Source of the DNA: Candidatus Omnitrophota bacterium
Lineage (GTDB): Bacteria > Omnitrophota > Gorgyraeia > Gygaellales > JAQTUX01
Length of the DNA: 64,000 nucleotides
Reading direction: 5' to 3'
Assembly: GCA_028707125.1 (NCBI GenBank)
Contig: JAQTUX010000001.1
Span: 1,176,023 to 1,240,022 of the forward strand
The notes under the pieces are model-generated. The model did not search any database, was not told the origin of the DNA, and saw nothing but the letters and a program-made list of their open reading frames with translations. Below are positions 32,103 through 41,929 of the stretch, in pieces. The first letter of the stretch is position 1, and each line of letters begins with the position of its first letter. A program made the position numbers and the translations under genes.

Positions 32103-32663
32103 CTATAGTGAGTCGCGTTCTTTCTTGAATATATTACGGATGCCGCCTAAGAATTTCTTCTTCGGCTTGACATCTTTTTCCGGCCTTTTCTGTTCCTGCG
32201 GCTGGGGCTCTGCCGCTGCCTTCGGTTTCTTGATCTCTTCCCTGGGTTTCTCTTTTTCTCCTGTCCTCTCGGCAACGGCCTTTTTGACTACGGGGGCCGC
32301 CTCCGCTTTTTTCTCGGTAAACTCAAACAGGACCAGCTCTGCCCCGTCGCCGCGCCGGTTAGACAAAGGCAGTATCCTCGTGTATCCGCTGCTTCTCTTG
32401 GCAAACAAAGGAGCCAACTGAGTAAATAGCCGCTGAACAAGGCGGTGGTCGCCCAGGACGACAAAGGCGCGCCTTCTGGCTGCCAGATCCCCCTTCTTTG
32501 CCAGCCATATCAATTTATCCGCGTATGGCCTGGCTGCCTTTGCCTTATGCTTGGTAGTGCGTATTGACTGATACAAGACAAGGGAGCGCAACAGGCTCTT
32601 TATGGTCGCCTTTCTCCAACTGGTAAAACGGTTCAACTGCATTTTCTTATTTCTATGTCTCAT
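32103..32663 (-). CDS. rplQ: Ribosomal protein L17 with long charged C-terminal tail
   Basis: The first 120 residues are a normal bL17 of the large subunit (MRHRNKKMQLNRFTSWRKAT, then RTTKHKAKAARPYADKLI). About 65 further residues form a Lys/Glu/Pro-rich low-complexity tail ending FKKERDSL, making 186 residues in all. Tails of this kind occur in some lineages and are probably disordered. It overlaps rpoA as ATGA and closes the ribosomal superoperon. Confidence 0.97.
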   Translation of the reverse strand: MRHRNKKMQLNRFTSWRKATIKSLLRSLVLYQSIRTTKHKAKAARPYADKLIWLAKKGDLAARRRAFVVLGDHRLVQRLFTQLAPLFAKRSSGYTRILPLSNRRGDGAELVLFEFTEKKAEAAPVVKKAVAERTGEKEKPREEIKKPKAAAEPQPQEQKRPEKDVKPKKKFLGGIRNIFKKERDSL

Positions 32664-33652
32664 TTGGTCTCTTTCAGTTTTTTCGTATCAACCTGCATCC
32701 CCAGGCTCAAGCCCATGCTGGCGAGCAGCTCTTTTATCTCGCTTAGCGACTTCTTGCCGAAATTCTTGAACGAAAGCATCTCATCTTCGGCCTTCCTGAC
32801 GAGTTCGGCAATGGTCTTTATGTTCGCCTCGCGAAGGCAATTGGAGCTTCTCACCGACAACTCAAGTTCGGATATGGGCAGCTTAAACTTCTCGTACAAG
32901 ACGACTTCCTCCGCAGACATCTGCTCCTCTTCTTCCTCTTCCTCGGGGATCTGCCCTAAGCCGACAAACGGGTCAAGATGCCTCTGCAGTATATTTGACG
33001 CGTAAAGCAGGGCGTCCTTGGGGCTTATCGCTCCGTTAGTCCAGATCTCCAGTATCAGGGCATCGTAGTCGGTACGCTGGCCCACGCGCGTATTCTCCAC
33101 GTGGTAATTCACCTTGGTTACGGGCGTAAAGATAGAATCTATGGCTATTGTGCCTATCGGCTGGTCTTCTCTTTCATTCTGTTCCGCGGTCAGATAACCG
33201 CGGCCGCGGCCGACTTCCATCTCCGCGTGGAATTTTATGTCTTTGGTGAGGGTAGCCAAATGCAGGTCCGAATTGATCACCTCCACCGACTCATCAACTA
33301 TGATGTCCTTCGCCTTGATCTCTCCTTTTTTATCCTTCTTTATATAGATCACCTTAGGCACCTTGGAATATGAACGCAGGACGACTTTCTTCAGGTTGCA
33401 GATGAGCTCCACCGCGTCCTCCAGGACACCGGGCAAGGTAGAGAATTCGTGCATTACACCTTCGATCTTAACAGACGTAATGGCTGCCCCCTCTATGGAC
33501 GAAAGCAGCACGCGCCTGAGCGAGTTTCCCAAAGTCACGCCGTATCCTTTTTCAAAAGGCGCCGCGATAAATTTAGCGTACGTATTGGAACTGCCGGCCT
33601 CATCGCAGTCAACACGCTTTGGCATCTGGAAATCTCTCCACTTTATTCCCAT
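32660..33652 (-). CDS. rpoA: RNA polymerase alpha subunit
   Basis: 330 residues. The N-terminal domain (assembly of beta and beta') shows PFEKGYGVTLGNSLRRVLLS. The C-terminal domain (UP-element and activator contact) shows SNCLREANIKTIAELV and SFKNFGKKSLSEI. A short Glu-rich linker (EEEEEEQ) joins the two. It lies 20 bp after rpsD in the standard alpha-operon position. Confidence 0.98.
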   Translation of the reverse strand: MGIKWRDFQMPKRVDCDEAGSSNTYAKFIAAPFEKGYGVTLGNSLRRVLLSSIEGAAITSVKIEGVMHEFSTLPGVLEDAVELICNLKKVVLRSYSKVPKVIYIKKDKKGEIKAKDIIVDESVEVINSDLHLATLTKDIKFHAEMEVGRGRGYLTAEQNEREDQPIGTIAIDSIFTPVTKVNYHVENTRVGQRTDYDALILEIWTNGAISPKDALLYASNILQRHLDPFVGLGQIPEEEEEEEQMSAEEVVLYEKFKLPISELELSVRSSNCLREANIKTIAELVRKAEDEMLSFKNFGKKSLSEIKELLASMGLSLGMQVDTKKLKETK

Positions 33653-33672
33653 CTTATCTTGTCTCCTTCACT

Positions 33673-34299
33673 TTATTTTGAATACAACTCAACTATCATC
33701 TGCTCCTGGACAGGAACAGCGATATCGTCTTTTTCCGGCAGGCGGATCACTTTGGCGCTAAGCCCTTTGCTGTCCACCTCAAGCCAGCCGGGCCTTGTCC
33801 AATCTTTGGTGGCTTCAACACTTTCCCTGACCTTATTTAAAACCGCTTCTTTTGCCTTGAGCTGAATAACGTTGCCGCTTTTAACCAGAAAAGAAGGCGT
33901 GGTAACCCTTCTGTCATTCACGTAAACTGCCCCATGGCGCACCGCCTGCCTTGCCTGCGCGTGCGATGTGGCAAAGCCCGTCCTTATAATAACGTTGTCC
34001 AGCCGCCTCTCCAAAAGTTGCAGCAGTATCTTGCCTGTTACGCCCTTTGTCTTTGCCGCTATGGCGAAATATTTCCTGAACTGCCTCTCCAACACGCCGT
34101 AAAGCGTCTTCACCTTCTGCTTCTCCCTCAGCTGCAGCCCATAGTTGGAAAGTTTCGTTCTCATTTTGCCGTGATCGCCCGGGCCGTAAGCGCGCTTTAC
34201 AAGCGTGCATTTCTCGCTGTGGCACTTTACCCCCTTCAGGAAGAGTTTCATCCCTTCCCTGCGGCAAAGCCGGCATGACGGACCGATGTACCTGCCCAT
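33673..34299 (-). CDS. rpsD: Ribosomal protein S4 (zinc-binding form)
   Basis: 208 residues, the 16S-binding assembly protein uS4. The N-terminus keeps four Cys (SCRLC, then KCHSEKC), the zinc-binding form lost in enterobacteria. The S4 RNA-binding domain is at about 95-160 (RRLDNVIIRTGFATSHAQAR). Gap to rpsK is 2 bp. In many bacteria S4 represses the alpha operon; no leader structure was identified here. Confidence 0.98.
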   Translation of the reverse strand: MGRYIGPSCRLCRREGMKLFLKGVKCHSEKCTLVKRAYGPGDHGKMRTKLSNYGLQLREKQKVKTLYGVLERQFRKYFAIAAKTKGVTGKILLQLLERRLDNVIIRTGFATSHAQARQAVRHGAVYVNDRRVTTPSFLVKSGNVIQLKAKEAVLNKVRESVEATKDWTRPGWLEVDSKGLSAKVIRLPEKDDIAVPVQEQMIVELYSK

Positions 34300-34301
34300 A
34301 A

Positions 34302-34718
34302 CTATACTCTCCTTCTCTTTGTAGGACGGCAGCCGTTGTGAGGAATGGGAGTGACATCCTTTATGGATGTCACGGTAAGCCCCGCTGCCTGCAGCGCCCT
34401 GATCGCGGATTCCCTTCCCGAGCCGGGGCCTTTCACCCTTACCTCTATTTCCTTGATACCCATATCTTTAGCCCTCTTCGCGGCCTCAGACGCGGCTATC
34501 TGAGCGGCAAAAGGCGTAGACCTCTTTGAGCCGCCAAACCCCACTATCCCCGGCGTCGCCCATACTAAACAGTTCCCCTGCTTATCCGTAATGGTCACTA
34601 TTGTGTTGTTGAAACTGGCCTGTATATGGGCGATCCCGCTGGTGACATTTTTCAGGACCTTCTTTTTCTTGGGCCTGGCCTGTTGTGTTGTTGTATTTGT
34701 ATTTGTGGTTGCTGCCAT
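34302..34718 (-). CDS. rpsK: Ribosomal protein S11
   Basis: 138 residues of uS11, a platform protein of the small subunit. A Thr/Asn-rich N-terminal extension precedes [18 protein letters not shown]; the C-terminal [10 protein letters not shown] is canonical. It stands between rpsM and rpsD as in other alpha operons. Confidence 0.98.
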   Translation of the reverse strand: MAATTNTNTTTQQARPKKKKVLKNVTSGIAHIQASFNNTIVTITDKQGNCLVWATPGIVGFGGSKRSTPFAAQIAASEAAKRAKDMGIKEIEVRVKGPGSGRESAIRALQAAGLTVTSIKDVTPIPHNGCRPTKRRRV

Positions 34719-34732
34719 TTAACCTCCAGAAA

Positions 34733-35116
34733 TTATGATTCCGCCTTCTTTATTATTGCCATGCCGCCCTTGCGCGGCCCTTTCCTGGTCCTGGCATTAG
34801 TGCGCGTTCTCTGGCCTCTAGCGGGAAGGCTTTTCTTATGCCTCAGGCCCCGCCAGCAGCCGATATCCATAAGGCGCTTTATATTCTGTGAGATATCGCG
34901 GCGCCTGTCTCCCTCGACCTTCCCGACGCCTTTCTGGATCACCGTAGTGATATGGGCCACTTCCTCGTCGGTCAGATCCTTGGCGCGCTTGCTTACCTCA
35001 ATATTGGCTTCCTTAAGGACATCGCGCGATGTCTTCCTGCCGATGCCGAACAGATAAGTAAGCGAAATGTCTATTCGTTTTTCCTTTGGAATATCAACGC
35101 CTAAAATTCTTGGCAT
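34733..35116 (-). CDS. rpsM: Ribosomal protein S13
   Basis: 127 residues of uS13, the head protein contacting the P-site tRNA and L5. [31 protein letters not shown] and the basic tail [16 protein letters not shown] are diagnostic. It follows rpmJ by 17 bp, opening the alpha-operon block. Confidence 0.98.
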   Translation of the reverse strand: MPRILGVDIPKEKRIDISLTYLFGIGRKTSRDVLKEANIEVSKRAKDLTDEEVAHITTVIQKGVGKVEGDRRRDISQNIKRLMDIGCWRGLRHKKSLPARGQRTRTNARTRKGPRKGGMAIIKKAES

Positions 35117-35133
35117 AATGCCTCCCTGGAGTC

Positions 35134-35247
35134 CTAACCTTGCCTTTGCTTGTGTTTGGGATTGTCGCAGATAACCCTGATAACCCCTTTTCTCCTGATT
35201 ATCTTACAGTTGCTGCAAATCTTCTTAACAGACGCCTTGACTTTCAT
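35134..35247 (-). CDS. rpmJ: Ribosomal protein L36 (zinc-type)
   Basis: Short gene of 37 codons found by reading the gap between infA and rpsM. It starts [15 protein letters not shown] and ends [11 protein letters not shown] before a TAG. The C-x2-C and C-x4-H pattern binds zinc, so this is the C+ form of bL36. The ATG overlaps the infA stop by 4 bp. Position after infA and before rpsM matches many bacteria. Confidence 0.96.
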   Translation of the reverse strand: MKVKASVKKICSNCKIIRRKGVIRVICDNPKHKQRQG

Positions 35248-35462
35248 TTTCCTCTGTGTATTATCCTTCCCCGGCTTAGATCATAAGGCGATAATTCAAG
35301 CTTAACCTTATCTCCCGGCAGTATTCTTATAAAATGCATCCTCATCTTGCCGCAGACATGGGCCAGAACTATATGACCGTTCTCCAATTCCACTCTGAAC
35401 ATGGCATTGGGAAGTGTTTCTACGACCGTGCCTTCAACCTCTATTAATTCTTCTTTGGCCAT
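35244..35462 (-). CDS. infA: Translation initiation factor IF-1
   Basis: 72 residues of an OB-fold factor that occupies the A site during initiation. [39 protein letters not shown] and [16 protein letters not shown] fit the family over its whole length. One base separates it from map, and it overlaps rpmJ as ATGA. Confidence 0.98.
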   Translation of the reverse strand: MAKEELIEVEGTVVETLPNAMFRVELENGHIVLAHVCGKMRMHFIRILPGDKVKLELSPYDLSRGRIIHRGK

Positions 35463-35463
35463 A

Positions 35464-36207
35464 TTATACCGTCAATATCTCCGGCCCCTTTTCCGTTACG
35501 GCTACAGTATGTTCAAAATGCGCCGACAACGCTGAATCAGCCGTCACCGCGGTCCAACCGTTATCTAATATCGCGACTTCCCACGTGCCCGCGTTGACCA
35601 TCGGCTCTATCGCCAGCACCATACCCGCCTCCAGGCGTTCTCCTCTGTGCGGCCTGCCGAAGTTGGGTATTTCCGGATCCTCATGCAGTTTCCTGCCGAT
35701 CCCATGCCCCACAAACTGCCGCACCACTGAGAACCCCTGTGATTCCACGCAGTTCTGCACCGCGTAAGAAATATCAGAGACGTGGTTGCCGGGCCTTGCC
35801 TGCTTAAGCCCCAAGGTCAGCGCTTTGCGCGTAACCTCCAGGAGCTTTGACGCCTCAGCGCTGATCTTGCCCACGCCCACGGTAACGGCGGCGTCGGCGA
35901 AAAACCCGGATAGCTCCACGCCCAGGTCAATGCTGACTATGTCGCCCTCTTTGATCACCCTTGAAGACGGGATGCCGTGAACAACCTCCTCATTCACGGA
36001 AACGCACGCCGCCGAGGGAAAGCCCCTGTAACCCTTGAACGCGCATTTCGCCTGCCGGCCCCTGATACTCTCTTCTGCCAGGATGTCCAACTCCTGAGTC
36101 GTTATCCCCGGCTTTACGCGCGCCGCCAGGATCCTCAAGACCTCGGCAACTATGGCACCTGCGCGGCGGATAACCTCAATTTCATCTGCTTGCCTGCGGG
36201 CGATCAT
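35464..36207 (-). CDS. map: Methionine aminopeptidase, type I
   Basis: 247 residues; removes the N-terminal Met from nascent proteins. The pita-bread metal ligands are visible: Asp in VSIDLGVEL, Asp in FFADAAVT, His in [18 protein letters not shown], and Glu in [10 protein letters not shown] and in the C-terminal region. [11 protein letters not shown] holds the substrate His. It abuts adk with no gap, the common adk-map-infA order. Confidence 0.97.
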   Translation of the reverse strand: MIARRQADEIEVIRRAGAIVAEVLRILAARVKPGITTQELDILAEESIRGRQAKCAFKGYRGFPSAACVSVNEEVVHGIPSSRVIKEGDIVSIDLGVELSGFFADAAVTVGVGKISAEASKLLEVTRKALTLGLKQARPGNHVSDISYAVQNCVESQGFSVVRQFVGHGIGRKLHEDPEIPNFGRPHRGERLEAGMVLAIEPMVNAGTWEVAILDNGWTAVTADSALSAHFEHTVAVTEKGPEILTV

Positions 36208-36846
36208 CTACTTTTTCAGTATCTCAATGAGCTTCCTATATACCACGTCCGAATCTTCGTCGGCCGATAACTTCAGCAGTATGCCTTCGTTATTATAATA
36301 ATCTATCAAAGACGATGTTTGCTTCAGATAAACGTCCAGGCGCTTTTTTACGGTATCGGCCTGGTCATCGGAACGCTGGATCAGTTCCGCGCCGCAGGCA
36401 TCGCATAAGCCTTCCGACCTGGGAGGCATATTCTTGATGTGATAATTCGCCCCGCATTTTTTGCATACGCGCCTGCCGGTCAGCCGCTGTATGACAACAT
36501 CCTCTGAGGCCTCCAGGTAGATAACCGCGTCTATCGGCTTATCAGTCAATATCTCATCCAGGCGCTTTGCCTGCGATATATTGCGCGGGTAGCCGTCAAG
36601 GATGAACCCCTTGGACGCGTCTTCTTTCTTAAGGCGCAAGGAGACCATCTGGGTCACAAGGTCGTCGGGGACCAGCTCGCCCTTGTTCATTATCTCGCGC
36701 ACCTTTGCCGCGATATCAGAATTACCCTTCACCGTCTCTCTCAATATGTCGCCGGTTGAGATATGCGGCACCTTGAGATATTCAATGAGCAATTTTGCCT
36801 GCGTCCCCTTGCCTGCCCCAGGCGGTCCGAGCAATACTATCCTCAT
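36208..36846 (-). CDS. adk: Adenylate kinase (zinc LID type)
   Basis: 212 residues catalysing ATP + AMP to 2 ADP. P-loop GPPGAGKGTQA, NMP-binding HISTGDILRE, DGYPRNISQA. The long LID has a four-Cys zinc site (CKKCG and CDACG), as in Gram-positive and many environmental bacteria. Its ATG overlaps the secY stop. Confidence 0.98.
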   Translation of the reverse strand: MRIVLLGPPGAGKGTQAKLLIEYLKVPHISTGDILRETVKGNSDIAAKVREIMNKGELVPDDLVTQMVSLRLKKEDASKGFILDGYPRNISQAKRLDEILTDKPIDAVIYLEASEDVVIQRLTGRRVCKKCGANYHIKNMPPRSEGLCDACGAELIQRSDDQADTVKKRLDVYLKQTSSLIDYYNNEGILLKLSADEDSDVVYRKLIEILKK

Positions 36847-38189
36847 CTTCTTCCCTTTATCTTCGCCGATTTGATAAACCCCTCGTAGTGCCTCATAAGA
36901 AGATGGGACTCGATCTGTTTTATGGTATCCAGCATTACCCCTACGACTATAAGGATACCGGTGCCGCCGAAGAATGAAGCGATCAAATAAGGGACATTAA
37001 GCGACGCCATGATCATATCCGGCAATATCGCGATCGCTACTATGAACATCGCGCCTGCCAGCGTGATCCGGGTCATTACATAGTTAAGATACTCCGCTGT
37101 AGGCTCGCCCGGCCGTATGCCCGGGATAAAGCCGCCGTATTTCTTCATATTGTCCGCGAGGTCGCGCGGATTAAAGACAATGGCGGTATAGAAATAACAG
37201 AAGAACACTATTAATAAAGCATAGAGCAGCGTATAAGGGCCATGCCCGCGCGACAGCGACTCTGCTATACGCTGAAACGCCGGGTTGGGAATAAAGGTGG
37301 CGAGCGTAGCCGGAAATAATATGATGGACTGCGCGAAGATTATGGCTATGACCCCTGAAGTATCGACCTTCAAAGGGATATAGGTGCTCTGCCCGCCGTA
37401 GATCTTCCTGCCGACTATCCTTCTGGCGTACTGGACAGGGATCTTACGCTGGCCTTGCGTGATCAGCGTGACAGACCAGACCACCGCCACAAGGAATGCC
37501 GCCATGATCAAAAGCGTCACGGGTTCGATCTGCCTGGCAGCGCCCTTTCCGGGAGCGATAAGAAAAAACAACTGCTGTATGGCTGTGGGGATCCGCGAGA
37601 TAATGCCCGCGGTGATTATCAAAGATATCCCGTTGCCGATGCCTCTCTCCTGTATCTGCTCTCCCAGCCACATTATGAAGATCGTCCCGCCGGTAAGCGT
37701 TATCATCGTGATAAAACGAAAACTCCAGCCGGGATCGGCCACTATGCTCAAACCCTCAAACCTTGCCGGGCTTTCCAGCCACAGCGATATAAAGAACGAC
37801 TGGACTAAAGCCAGCGCGACAGTGCCGTACCTTGTGTACTGGTTGATCTTCTGATAGCCCGCCTGCCCTTCCTTGGCTAACTTCTCCAAAGCGGGGACTA
37901 TAGCCGTAAGCAGCTGCAATATGATGGAGGCGGATATGTAAGGCATGATGCCCAACGCGAATATGGTGATCCGCTCCATCGCGCCGCCGGAAAACATATT
38001 GATTATGCCAAAGAGCGCGCCGCCTTGTGTCTGGCCTATCTGTTTAAAAAACTTGGCGAGCTCAGCGCCGTTGATCCCCGGAGTAGGCACGAAACAGCCG
38101 ATCCTGTATACCACAAGAAGGCCCAGGGTAACCAACAGCTTCTTCTTCAGTTCCGGTATCCTAAAGGAATTAAGAAGCGCGCTGAGCAT
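36843..38189 (-). CDS. secY: Preprotein translocase subunit SecY
   Basis: 448 residues with ten predicted membrane helices forming the Sec channel. [20 protein letters not shown], the plug region after [29 protein letters not shown], and the C5 cytoplasmic loop with [20 protein letters not shown] are all canonical. It overlaps rplO by 20 bp and adk by 4 bp. The partner SecE is encoded at the other end of the cluster. Confidence 0.98.
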   Translation of the reverse strand: MLSALLNSFRIPELKKKLLVTLGLLVVYRIGCFVPTPGINGAELAKFFKQIGQTQGGALFGIINMFSGGAMERITIFALGIMPYISASIILQLLTAIVPALEKLAKEGQAGYQKINQYTRYGTVALALVQSFFISLWLESPARFEGLSIVADPGWSFRFITMITLTGGTIFIMWLGEQIQERGIGNGISLIITAGIISRIPTAIQQLFFLIAPGKGAARQIEPVTLLIMAAFLVAVVWSVTLITQGQRKIPVQYARRIVGRKIYGGQSTYIPLKVDTSGVIAIIFAQSIILFPATLATFIPNPAFQRIAESLSRGHGPYTLLYALLIVFFCYFYTAIVFNPRDLADNMKKYGGFIPGIRPGEPTAEYLNYVMTRITLAGAMFIVAIAILPDMIMASLNVPYLIASFFGGTGILIVVGVMLDTIKQIESHLLMRHYEGFIKSAKIKGRR

Positions 38190-38628
38190 TTCTTATAACC
38201 GCTTTACCGCCCGCCTTTTCAATCGACCGGCGTGCTGCCTTTGAGAAAGCATCCGCCTCTACAGTGAGCGGCTTTGCCAATTCCATATTGCCCAGTATCT
38301 TTATCGGGCCTTTCTCGTCTTTTATCAGCCGTTTTTCCTTTAACAGCGCGGGATTAAGAACGCTGTCTTTCTCAAACCGCTTCAGCCGCGCGATGTCTAT
38401 CAGCTGATATTCGGACCTCTTATATACCCTGAACCCTCTTTTGGGGATCTTCCTGATAAGCGGCATCTGGCCGCCTTCAAAGCCGGCGTAAAAATGCCTG
38501 CCTGCCCTCGACAACTGCCCTTTAGAGCCGCGGCAGGAGGTCTTGCCGTGGCCTGAACTTGAGCCGCGCCCCCTGAGCTTCTTTCTCCTCCTTGAGCCCT
38601 CCGGAGGGCGGATCTCGCTAAGCAACAT
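38170..38628 (-). CDS. rplO: Ribosomal protein L15
   Basis: 152 residues of uL15 with a Gly/Arg-rich N-terminus ([19 protein letters not shown]) and [18 protein letters not shown]. It follows rpsE directly with an 11-bp overlap, so there is no room for rpmD, which usually lies here. Confidence 0.98.
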   Translation of the reverse strand: MLLSEIRPPEGSRRRKKLRGRGSSSGHGKTSCRGSKGQLSRAGRHFYAGFEGGQMPLIRKIPKRGFRVYKRSEYQLIDIARLKRFEKDSVLNPALLKEKRLIKDEKGPIKILGNMELAKPLTVEADAFSKAARRSIEKAGGKAVIRNAQRAS

Positions 38629-39118
38629 TCTGTTCTACCTCCCGGTCCGGCTTAAGGCGGGCAAGGCCGTCAAATACCGCCTTGATAACATTTACCGGAT
38701 TGTTTGACTTGAGGCACTTTGTAAGTATATCCTTGATGCCCGCCGCCTCGCAGACCGCCCTGACGCTTCCGGCCGCGATTATGCCGGTCCCTTCCGACGC
38801 CGGCCTCAGCAATACCGTGGCCGCGCCGAATTTTCCCAGTATATCGTGGCTTATTGTCGTACCCTTCAGATCGATCTTCACCATGCTCTTCTTGGCGGCG
38901 GCCAAACCCTTGCGTATGGCATCGGCAACTTCGTTTGCCTTGCCCAGGGCAAAGCCCGCGTTGCCTTTTTTATTGCCGACCACGACCAGGGCGCTGAAAG
39001 ACATTTTCTTGCCGCCTTTGGTAACCTTGGTTATCCTGTTTATGGTAACCACCTTTTCCACAAAATCCGGCTGCTCCTGACGGCCGCCTTCTCTAGTACC
39101 CCCTCTTGGATTATTCAT
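38618..39118 (-). CDS. rpsE: Ribosomal protein S5
   Basis: 166 residues of uS5, involved in decoding accuracy and helicase activity at the mRNA entry. [33 protein letters not shown] and [18 protein letters not shown] are typical. The N-terminus carries a short Gly/Arg-rich extension. Gap to rplR is 8 bp. Confidence 0.98.
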   Translation of the reverse strand: MNNPRGGTREGGRQEQPDFVEKVVTINRITKVTKGGKKMSFSALVVVGNKKGNAGFALGKANEVADAIRKGLAAAKKSMVKIDLKGTTISHDILGKFGAATVLLRPASEGTGIIAAGSVRAVCEAAGIKDILTKCLKSNNPVNVIKAVFDGLARLKPDREVEQNVA

Positions 39119-39126
39119 ATCGTGCC

Positions 39127-39501
39127 TTATTTTCCTTTGTCGTTAAAACTTAAACCCGCGCCTTTTGCCGCCTCGGCAAGCGCCTTTATCCTGCCATGAT
39201 AGGCATAGCCGGCGCGGTCAAAGACAACCTGCTTTACCCCGCGTTCCCCCGCGAGCCGGGCGACCTCCCGCCCTAATACGGCAGCGGCCTTTACGTTTCC
39301 GCCGTAAGGCAGCGACTTCTTTATGGCCTTATCGGCAGTGCTTAAGGAAAAAAGCGTCTTCTGCCGGCTGTCATCAATGACCTGCGCGCAAATATTCTTG
39401 AGGCTCCTGAAGACGCACAAACGCGGCATAGATGAAGAGCCGTGTATCTTCTTCCTTATCCTTTTATGCCTTTCCAATCTTGCTATCTTTTTCTTATCCA
39501 T
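39127..39501 (-). CDS. rplR: Ribosomal protein L18
   Basis: 124 residues of uL18, which binds 5S rRNA. RIRKKIHGSSSMPRLCVFRS and the C-terminal VVFDRAGYAYHGRIKALAEA fit the family. One base separates it from rplF. Confidence 0.98.
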   Translation of the reverse strand: MDKKKIARLERHKRIRKKIHGSSSMPRLCVFRSLKNICAQVIDDSRQKTLFSLSTADKAIKKSLPYGGNVKAAAVLGREVARLAGERGVKQVVFDRAGYAYHGRIKALAEAAKGAGLSFNDKGK

Positions 39502-39502
39502 A

Positions 39503-40051
39503 TTATGACGACTTAGTTGTTGCCGCTTTTCCGAGTTTCTTCTTGACCTTTTCTCCCGCGTAGCGGATGCCGGTGCCTTTATACGGCTCGGGCCGGAAAA
39601 TAGAACGGATCTCAGCGGCTATCTCCCCTACGCGCTGCCTGTTGATGCCGCTTACGCTTATCAGGGTATTCTTCTGTACCTCTATCTTAATGTCGTCGGG
39701 CACAGGGAAAACCACGGGATGGGTGAACCTTAAGGTAATCATCAGGTTCTTCCCCTGCACAACCGCCTTATATCCTACACCCTGTATCTCAAGCTGTTTG
39801 GCGTAACCCTCCTTGACCCCTCTTACTATGTTAAAAACCAGCGCCCTGCTAAGGCCGTGAAGCGACTTTGCTGCCTTGCTGTCATCGGCCCTTGTCAGGA
39901 CCAGTTTATTGTCTTCCAGTCTCGCCTCTATGGGCCCGGGAAGAGTATAGGCGTCTCTGCCTTTAGGGCCTTCGGCGGAGATCTGTTTGCCGCTGACCTG
40001 CAGCTTAACTCCCTCGGGGATCGCTATCGGTTGTTTTCCTAGTCTTGACAT
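39503..40051 (-). CDS. rplF: Ribosomal protein L6
   Basis: 182 residues, two repeated uL6 folds. MSRLGKQPIAIPEGV at the start and EPYKGTGIRYAGEKVKKKLG near the end are canonical. A short Thr/Lys tail (AATTKSS) follows. It lies 25 bp after rpsH. Confidence 0.98.
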   Translation of the reverse strand: MSRLGKQPIAIPEGVKLQVSGKQISAEGPKGRDAYTLPGPIEARLEDNKLVLTRADDSKAAKSLHGLSRALVFNIVRGVKEGYAKQLEIQGVGYKAVVQGKNLMITLRFTHPVVFPVPDDIKIEVQKNTLISVSGINRQRVGEIAAEIRSIFRPEPYKGTGIRYAGEKVKKKLGKAATTKSS

Positions 40052-40076
40052 ATCGTATTAGCGTTAATTAGCGTTT

Positions 40077-40478
40077 TTACCAAATGTAAAACAAAACCTC
40101 GCCGCCGATTTTCTGGCCGCGCGCCTCTTTATTTGTCATCAGGCCTTTAGAAGTGGAAACAACTGCCAGCCCTTTACCGCGAAGCACAAAAGGCATATCC
40201 TTACACCGGGAATAAACCCTTAATCCGGGCTTTGACCTGCGCTGTATCCCGGTCAAGACGGGCTTCTTGGGCGCGTAGTATTTAAGGTATACCCTCAGGC
40301 GCTTGCGGCTTCCCTCTTGTTCCAACGGCTTTATCTCTGCTATATAATGCTCCCTTTTCAATATCTCCAGGATCGACTGAGTCATCCTGGAAAAAGGCAC
40401 ATCAACGCTCTCTTTGAATACCATTGAGGCGTTCTTCAATTTAACTAACGTATCTGCTATCGGATCGGTTATTGACAT
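40077..40478 (-). CDS. rpsH: Ribosomal protein S8
   Basis: 133 residues of uS8, a central-domain 16S-binding protein. MSITDPIADTLVKLKNA, PVLTGIQRRSKPGLRVY and the C-terminal STSKGLMTNKEARGQKIGGE are diagnostic. In E. coli S8 represses the spc operon; that was not tested here. Confidence 0.98.
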   Translation of the reverse strand: MSITDPIADTLVKLKNASMVFKESVDVPFSRMTQSILEILKREHYIAEIKPLEQEGSRKRLRVYLKYYAPKKPVLTGIQRRSKPGLRVYSRCKDMPFVLRGKGLAVVSTSKGLMTNKEARGQKIGGEVLFYIW

Positions 40479-40491
40479 TTTTAGGTTCCTC

Positions 40492-40677
40492 TTACCAGCT
40501 TGCCTTTTTCACGCCCGGTATCAAACCCCTCCAGGCCAATTCGCGGAAACAGATCCTGCAGAGCTGAAATCTCCTCAGGTAACCCCTTGACCTTCCGCAG
40601 ATAGGGCAGCGATTATGTTGCCTTGTGCTGAATTTCGGCTTCCTCTTCCAACGTTCTATCTGTGATTCTTTCGCCAT
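40492..40677 (-). CDS. rpsN: Ribosomal protein S14, zinc type
   Basis: 61 residues of the short uS14 with two CxxC pairs (RCPICGR and LCRICFREL) and the C-terminal [13 protein letters not shown]. This is the ancestral zinc form, as opposed to the longer zinc-free one. It sits between rplE and rpsH. Confidence 0.98.
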   Translation of the reverse strand: MAKESQIERWKRKPKFSTRQHNRCPICGRSRGYLRRFQLCRICFRELAWRGLIPGVKKASW

Positions 40678-40683
40678 TTAGTT

Positions 40684-41244
40684 TTACTCCGATTTAAAAG
40701 GCATCCCGAAATGCTTTAATAATTCGCGCGACTCCTCTTTGGAGCCGCCTTCTATCACAAACGTTATATCCATACCCTGGACCCTGGAGATCTTATCGTA
40801 GTTGATCTCGGGAAATATCGCCTGTTCAGATAACCCCAAGGTAAAATTCCCGTCTTTATCAAAGGCGCCCGGGTTGACCCCTCTGAAATCCTTTATCCTC
40901 GGTATGGCGAAACTTATCAGGCGGTCCATGAATTCATACATGATCCTGCGCCTCAATGTAACCTTGCAGCCCACAGGCGCGTTCTTCTTGAGCTTGAAAT
41001 TGGAGATGGCCGTCCTGGCGCGCCTTAAAAGGGGCTTTTGGCCGGTTATAAGCGCCAGCTCCTCCACCGCCTTATCCATTATCTTGATGTCGGTAAGCGC
41101 CTCTCCCACGCCCATATTCACCACTATCTTCTTAAGGCGCGGCACCTGCATAGGGTTCTTGTAGCCGAAGCGCTTCATCATCTGCGGGATGACCTCTTCC
41201 TTATATCTTACCTGCAGCCGTGCCGGCTGTGACTTCTGGTCCAT
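40684..41244 (-). CDS. rplE: Ribosomal protein L5
   Basis: 186 residues of uL5, which binds 5S rRNA and forms bridge B1b. MQVPRLKKIVVNMGVGEA, ALITGQKPLLRRARTAISNF and VQGMDITFVIEGGSKEES support it. Gap of 3 bp to rplX. Confidence 0.98.
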   Translation of the reverse strand: MDQKSQPARLQVRYKEEVIPQMMKRFGYKNPMQVPRLKKIVVNMGVGEALTDIKIMDKAVEELALITGQKPLLRRARTAISNFKLKKNAPVGCKVTLRRRIMYEFMDRLISFAIPRIKDFRGVNPGAFDKDGNFTLGLSEQAIFPEINYDKISRVQGMDITFVIEGGSKEESRELLKHFGMPFKSE

Positions 41245-41247
41245 TTT

Positions 41248-41559
41248 CTATAATGTCTCCTTGCAATTCTTGCAGACGCGCGCCTTTGTCCCGTCTTTAA
41301 GCACGGTAAAACCTACCCTCGTCGCCTTATGGCAGCGGCCGCATACCAGCATGATATTAGAGATGTTTATGGGAGAATCTACCGACACTATACCTGCCTG
41401 CTGGCCTTCTTTTACCCGGCGCATATGCTTTTTTACAACGTTGATACCTTCAACCAGCGCCTTGCCTTCCGCGAGGTATAACTGCAACACCTTGCCGGTC
41501 TTACCCCTGTCTCTGCCGGAAAGCACTTTTACTGTGTCGTTTTTCTTTATCTTCAACAT
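41248..41559 (-). CDS. rplX: Ribosomal protein L24
   Basis: 103 residues with the KOW motif KVLSGRDRGKTGKVLQLY of uL24, an assembly initiator. The C-terminal half contains a CxxC pair (CGRC) and CKNC, suggesting a zinc-binding form. It follows rplN by one base. Confidence 0.98.
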   Translation of the reverse strand: MLKIKKNDTVKVLSGRDRGKTGKVLQLYLAEGKALVEGINVVKKHMRRVKEGQQAGIVSVDSPINISNIMLVCGRCHKATRVGFTVLKDGTKARVCKNCKETL

Positions 41560-41560
41560 A

Positions 41561-41929
41561 TTAAATTACCTCCGGCGCCAGCGAGATGATCTTAGTAAAA
41601 TTCTTGTCCCTTAATTCTCTCGCCACCGGGCCGAACACTCTGGTGCCCCTGGGATTAAGCTGATTATCTATGAATACCACCGCGTTCCTGTCAAACCTTA
41701 ATATGGAGCCGTCCTCGCGCCTTATGGGCGCCCTGGTGCGCACGACGACCGCCCTTGCCTTTTCGCCCTTCTTGATTATCGCCTCGGGCTGCGACTCCTT
41801 TATATTGACCATTATGATATCGCCGACATTCGCGAAGGGCTTCCCCTTGCATCCGATAACGCCTATGCAGGAGGCCTTTCTGGCTCCGGTATTATCCGCC
41901 ACATCTAATATTGACCTGAGTTGTATCAT
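41561..41929 (-). CDS. rplN: Ribosomal protein L14
   Basis: 122 residues of uL14. [37 protein letters not shown] and [20 protein letters not shown] are nearly invariant family motifs. It shares one base with the end of rpsQ. Confidence 0.99.
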   Translation of the reverse strand: MIQLRSILDVADNTGARKASCIGVIGCKGKPFANVGDIIMVNIKESQPEAIIKKGEKARAVVVRTRAPIRREDGSILRFDRNAVVFIDNQLNPRGTRVFGPVARELRDKNFTKIISLAPEVI

